64,000 nucleotides of DNA, from positions 372,001-436,000 of the forward strand of contig NZ_CP029064.1 of NCBI RefSeq assembly GCF_003076275.1, read 5' to 3'. This document shows, piece by piece, positions 61,065 to 64,000 of the stretch (its first letter is position 1; each line of letters starts with the position of its first letter). Both the position numbers and the translations under genes were made by a program. Under the pieces are notes generated by a model, which was given only the letters and a program-made list of their open reading frames with translations, ran no database searches and was not told the DNA's origin. The DNA is from Microbulbifer sp. A4B17. Lineage in GTDB: Bacteria; Pseudomonadota; Gammaproteobacteria; Pseudomonadales; Cellvibrionaceae.

Positions 61065-61481
61065 ATGAAAGCAGAAGCAAGCCAACCGGGGCCCCATAGT
61101 TACAGCATTTCCGAGCTGGCGCGGGAGTTCGATATCACTACCCGTGCCATCCGCTTCTATGAGGACAAGGGCCTGCTCAATCCGGAGCGTCGCGGCCAGA
61201 CCCGCGTCTATAGTCCCGAAGAGCGTGTGCGCCTAAAGCTGATCCTGCGCGGAAAGCGGCTGGGATTCTCCCTGGATGAGAGCCGTGAAATTATCGATAT
61301 GTACGACCCGGCCCACGGCAATGTGGAGCAGTTGCACCGTCTATTGGAGCGTATCGCGCAAAAGCGTCTGCAGTTACAACAGCAACTGCGGGATATCGAA
61401 AGCCTGATGGAAGAGTTGGATGAAGCTGAATCCAGGGCCCGTGAGTCCCTGGCTCAAAGCGATGACAGCAGCGTTTCCTAA
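61065..61481 (+). CDS. liuR: MerR-family regulator of leucine/isovalerate catabolism (LiuR)
   Basis: A 138-residue MerR protein. The winged HTH is [69 protein letters not shown] (~residues 12-80). A dimerisation coiled coil ([34 protein letters not shown]) follows. There is no Cys-based metal site. Its position just before ivd and the carboxylase gene identifies it as LiuR. AGGAAG precedes the ATG. Confidence 0.92.
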   Translation: MKAEASQPGPHSYSISELAREFDITTRAIRFYEDKGLLNPERRGQTRVYSPEERVRLKLILRGKRLGFSLDESREIIDMYDPAHGNVEQLHRLLERIAQKRLQLQQQLRDIESLMEELDEAESRARESLAQSDDSSVS

Positions 61482-61591
61482 ACAGATTTCGGCACTGTGC
61501 CAAGAGTGGCGCAGTTGCCTCATGTGGTATTGAACAGCCGCCAAGGCGGTTATTTGAATTAAAGACATTTTTAAATATCAGTGGAGCCGTT

Positions 61592-62761
61592 ATGAACACC
61601 TCCTACCCAACCCTGAATTTCGGTCTCGGTGAAGACATCGATATGCTCCGTGACATGGTTTACAAGTTCTGCCAGGCGGAGCTGGCCCCGCGCGCGGCGC
61701 AGATTGATGAAGACAATCTGTTTCCTGCGGATATGTGGAAAAAGTTTGGCGAGCTGGGTCTGCTGGGCATGACCGTGGAAGAGGAGTTCGGCGGTTCCAA
61801 TATGGGTTACCTGGCACACGCTGTGGCCATGGAAGAGATTTCCCGCGCCTCTGCTTCTGTGGGCTTGTCCTACGGTGCCCACTCCAACCTGTGCGTAAAC
61901 CAGATCCGTAAAAATGGTACCCGCGAGCAGAAGCTCAAGTACCTGCCCAAGCTGTGTTCCGGTGAACATGTAGGCGCCTTGGCCATGAGTGAACCCAACT
62001 CCGGTTCCGACGTGGTAAGTCTGCAACTGCGCGCCGAGAAGCGCGGTGATCGCTTTATTTTGAACGGCAATAAAATGTGGATCACCAACGGTCCCGATGC
62101 CGATACCTATGTGATCTACGCTCGCACCGAGCCGGGCATCAGCTCCGGTGGTATCACTGCATTTATCGTTGAGCGCGGTTTCGCCGGCTTCTCCCAGGCG
62201 CAAAAGCTCGACAAGCTGGGCATGCGCGGTTCCAACACCTGTGAGCTGGTGTTCGAAGACTGTGAAGTGCCGGAAGAAAATATCCTCGGTGAACTGAACG
62301 GCGGTGTACGCGTATTGATGAGCGGTCTCGACTACGAGCGCACGATTCTCTCTGGAGGCCCTGTCGGAATTATGCAGGCCTGCCTGGATGTGGTGGTTCC
62401 CTATATTCACGAGCGCAAGCAGTTCGGCAAGGCCATCGGTGAATTCCAGCTGATGCAGGGCAAGATCGCCGATATGTACGCTGACCTGAATGCCAGCCGC
62501 TCTTACCTGTACGCTGTGGCCCGGGCTTGTGATCGTGGTGAGGACTCGCGCAAGGACGCCGCCGCTGTAATCCTGTTTACTGCGGAGCGCGCAACACAGA
62601 TGGCCCTGCAGGCTATCCAGACACTGGGCGGCAATGGCTACATCAACGAGTACGCCACTGGTCGTCTGCTGCGCGATGCCAAGCTCTACGAAATCGGCGC
62701 GGGCACTTCTGAAGTGCGCCGTATGCTGATTGGTCGCGAGCTGTTTAAAGAGACCCGCTAA
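61592..62761 (+). CDS. liuA: Isovaleryl-CoA dehydrogenase
   Basis: A 389-residue acyl-CoA dehydrogenase (FAD) that oxidises isovaleryl-CoA to 3-methylcrotonyl-CoA in leucine breakdown. Signatures are [67 protein letters not shown] and [43 protein letters not shown]. The catalytic base for this subfamily is the Glu in [19 protein letters not shown]. It lies 110 bp after liuR. Confidence 0.96.
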   Translation: MNTSYPTLNFGLGEDIDMLRDMVYKFCQAELAPRAAQIDEDNLFPADMWKKFGELGLLGMTVEEEFGGSNMGYLAHAVAMEEISRASASVGLSYGAHSNLCVNQIRKNGTREQKLKYLPKLCSGEHVGALAMSEPNSGSDVVSLQLRAEKRGDRFILNGNKMWITNGPDADTYVIYARTEPGISSGGITAFIVERGFAGFSQAQKLDKLGMRGSNTCELVFEDCEVPEENILGELNGGVRVLMSGLDYERTILSGGPVGIMQACLDVVVPYIHERKQFGKAIGEFQLMQGKIADMYADLNASRSYLYAVARACDRGEDSRKDAAAVILFTAERATQMALQAIQTLGGNGYINEYATGRLLRDAKLYEIGAGTSEVRRMLIGRELFKETR

Positions 62762-62879
62762 GGCTGGGCATTTCTTCTCGCCGCCGGCGCCTGCCGGCGG
62801 CAGCTGTCTCCAGCCGGGCACTGCGGCAATAAGCTGCGCCCTGTGGAGGTCTTTTCTCCGGGAAAGTGAATCGGACTTT

Positions 62880-64000
62880 ATGAATCAGTTGCAGAGCAAA
62901 ATAAACACGCGCGATACCGCCTTTGGCGAAAACCGCGAGCAGATGCAGGCGCTGGTGGCAGACCTGCGCGAGAAAGTGGAAGCCATCGCCCAGGGCGGCG
63001 GCGAGCGCGCAAGGGAAAAACACCTGGCGCGAGGAAAATTATTGCCACGGGACCGTATCGATGCGCTGCTCGATCCGGGTAGCCCTTTTATGGAATTTTC
63101 CCAGCTGGCCGCTCACGAGGTTTACGGTGAGGATGTTCCGGCCGCGGGTATTATTACCGGTATTGGCACCGTTTCCGGTCAGCCCTGTGTGATAGTGGCT
63201 AACGATGCCACTGTAAAAGGTGGAACCTATTATCCCCTCACAGTAAAAAAACACCTGCGCGCGCAGACCATCGCCGAGCAGAACAATCTGCCGTGCATTT
63301 ACCTGGTGGATTCCGGTGGTGCTAATTTGCCGCGCCAGGACGACGTTTTCCCAGACCGTGAGCACTTCGGTCGAATCTTCTTTAACCAAGCCAATCTCTC
63401 TGCACAGAATATTCCGCAGATCGCGGTGGTTATGGGTAGCTGCACCGCCGGTGGAGCCTATGTGCCGGCTATGGCAGACGAATCCATTATGGTGAAAGAG
63501 CAGGCCACCATCTTCCTGGCGGGCCCGCCCCTGGTGAAAGCGGCCACCGGTGAAGAAGTTTCTGCTGAGGAACTCGGCGGTGCCGAGGTGCACTGTCGCA
63601 CTTCCGGGGTTTCCGATCACTACGCCAATAACGACGTACATGCGTTGCAGTTGGCGCGCCGCTCTGTAGCGCGCCTGAACCGCATCAAAAATCCCGGCCT
63701 GGATATCCAAAAGCCAGTGGAGCCGATTTATCCACCGGAAGACATTTACGGCGTGGTGCCCAAAGATTCGCGCCAACCGTTTGACGTGCGCGAGATTATC
63801 GCGCGGGTTGTGGACGGATCTGAGTTCGATGAATTTAAAGCGTTGTACGGCACCACCCTGGTAACCGGTTTCGCCCGTATCCAGGGCTACCCGGTGGGAA
63901 TTGTTGCCAACAACGGCATCCTGTTTGCGGAGAGTGCGCAGAAGGGCGCGCACTTTATTGAGTTGTGCGCGCAGCGCAAGATTCCATTGGTTTTCCTGCA
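62880..64000 (+). CDS. liuB: Methylcrotonyl-CoA carboxylase beta subunit, 3' truncated by the window edge
   Basis: The frame is open from the ATG at 62880 to the window end (373 codons visible). It encodes the carboxyltransferase subunit of 3-methylcrotonyl-CoA carboxylase. Visible features are [105 protein letters not shown] and [10 protein letters not shown]. It carries on the liuA step in the same operon, 118 bp downstream. The biotin-carrying alpha subunit should follow outside the window. Confidence 0.95.
   Translation, partial: MNQLQSKINTRDTAFGENREQMQALVADLREKVEAIAQGGGERAREKHLARGKLLPRDRIDALLDPGSPFMEFSQLAAHEVYGEDVPAAGIITGIGTVSGQPCVIVANDATVKGGTYYPLTVKKHLRAQTIAEQNNLPCIYLVDSGGANLPRQDDVFPDREHFGRIFFNQANLSAQNIPQIAVVMGSCTAGGAYVPAMADESIMVKEQATIFLAGPPLVKAATGEEVSAEELGGAEVHCRTSGVSDHYANNDVHALQLARRSVARLNRIKNPGLDIQKPVEPIYPPEDIYGVVPKDSRQPFDVREIIARVVDGSEFDEFKALYGTTLVTGFARIQGYPVGIVANNGILFAESAQKGAHFIELCAQRKIPLVFL

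Noticed and set aside
61571-62821. Long open frame antisense to isovaleryl-CoA dehydrogenase (416 codons)
   Set aside because: Same reason; the plus strand encodes an intact, conserved enzyme.
1-64000. CRISPR arrays, tRNA or rRNA genes, insertion sequences, prophage genes, att sites
   Set aside because: None was recognised; tandem repeats found are the protein-coding repeats at 1-1584, the 46-bp repeat before rpsF and the hexamer run at 59632.

Overview
The window reads as chromosomal DNA of a marine-type gammaproteobacterium close to the Cellvibrionales, with Microbulbifer or a relative as my best guess. This is inferred from gene content and order: rpsF-rpsR-(membrane protein)-rplI-dnaB, a periplasmic catalase followed by an ankyrin gene as in Pseudomonas katB-ankB, serB divergent from a YtjB-like gene, a MerR-led liu leucine catabolism operon, and a FimX-like protein. 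No rRNA, tRNA, CRISPR array, transposase or phage gene was seen. Most genes are dense and of moderate GC. The AT-richer stretches are the repeat protein at the left edge and the intergenic regions around 33.9-34.7 kb and 36.3-36.9 kb.

Layout. 1-1.6 kb: 3' part of a secreted Ig-like/RCC1-like repeat protein. 2-3.9 kb: a PEP mutase/isocitrate lyase family enzyme and an alpha/beta hydrolase. 4.3-7.9 kb: ribosomal protein operon and dnaB. 8-9.8 kb: a YcaQ/AlkZ-type DNA glycosylase and a DUF6515-type exported protein. 9.8-15.2 kb: a four-gene minus-strand operon (speA, carboxynorspermidine synthase, carboxynorspermidine decarboxylase, speB) that would make spermidine from arginine and aspartate semialdehyde without S-adenosylmethionine. 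15.4-25.2 kb: a second DUF6515 protein, panC-panD, a deacetylase, DUF523, a propeller lipoprotein, acs and small membrane proteins. 25.4-31.9 kb: katB-ankB, srkA, cysE, a GNAT protein, epmA and efp. 32.2-36.3 kb: a class II aldolase-family protein, a haem-oxygenase-like diiron protein, epmB and a cytochrome b-like membrane protein. 51.9-64 kb: fimX-like, phoD, an M1 peptidase lipoprotein, a tiny lipoprotein, serB, a ytjB-like gene, liuR, liuA and the start of liuB.

The most notable region is 37-51.2 kb. Ten minus-strand genes, tightly packed and sometimes overlapping, form what looks like one biosynthesis-and-export operon. It begins with a 3-dehydroquinate synthase II homologue (GriH type) and contains near its end a DhnA-type aldolase (GriI type). 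In grixazone biosynthesis this pair makes 3-amino-4-hydroxybenzoate from aspartate semialdehyde and dihydroxyacetone phosphate. Between and after them lie two adenylate-forming ligases (one membrane-anchored), a free-standing condensation-type acyltransferase, a thioester-reductase-like SDR, an outer-membrane beta-barrel candidate, and a LolCDE/MacB-like ABC exporter in which one permease is fused to a LolA-like domain. A LuxR solo converges on the far end. It has an altered autoinducer pocket (Trp57 replaced by Cys), and a 20-bp lux/las-box-like palindrome lies upstream of the first gene. I propose that the operon makes a 3-amino-4-hydroxybenzoate-derived aryl product that is exported to or beyond the outer membrane under density control. 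The chemistry and the regulation are inferences from family membership and DNA pattern.
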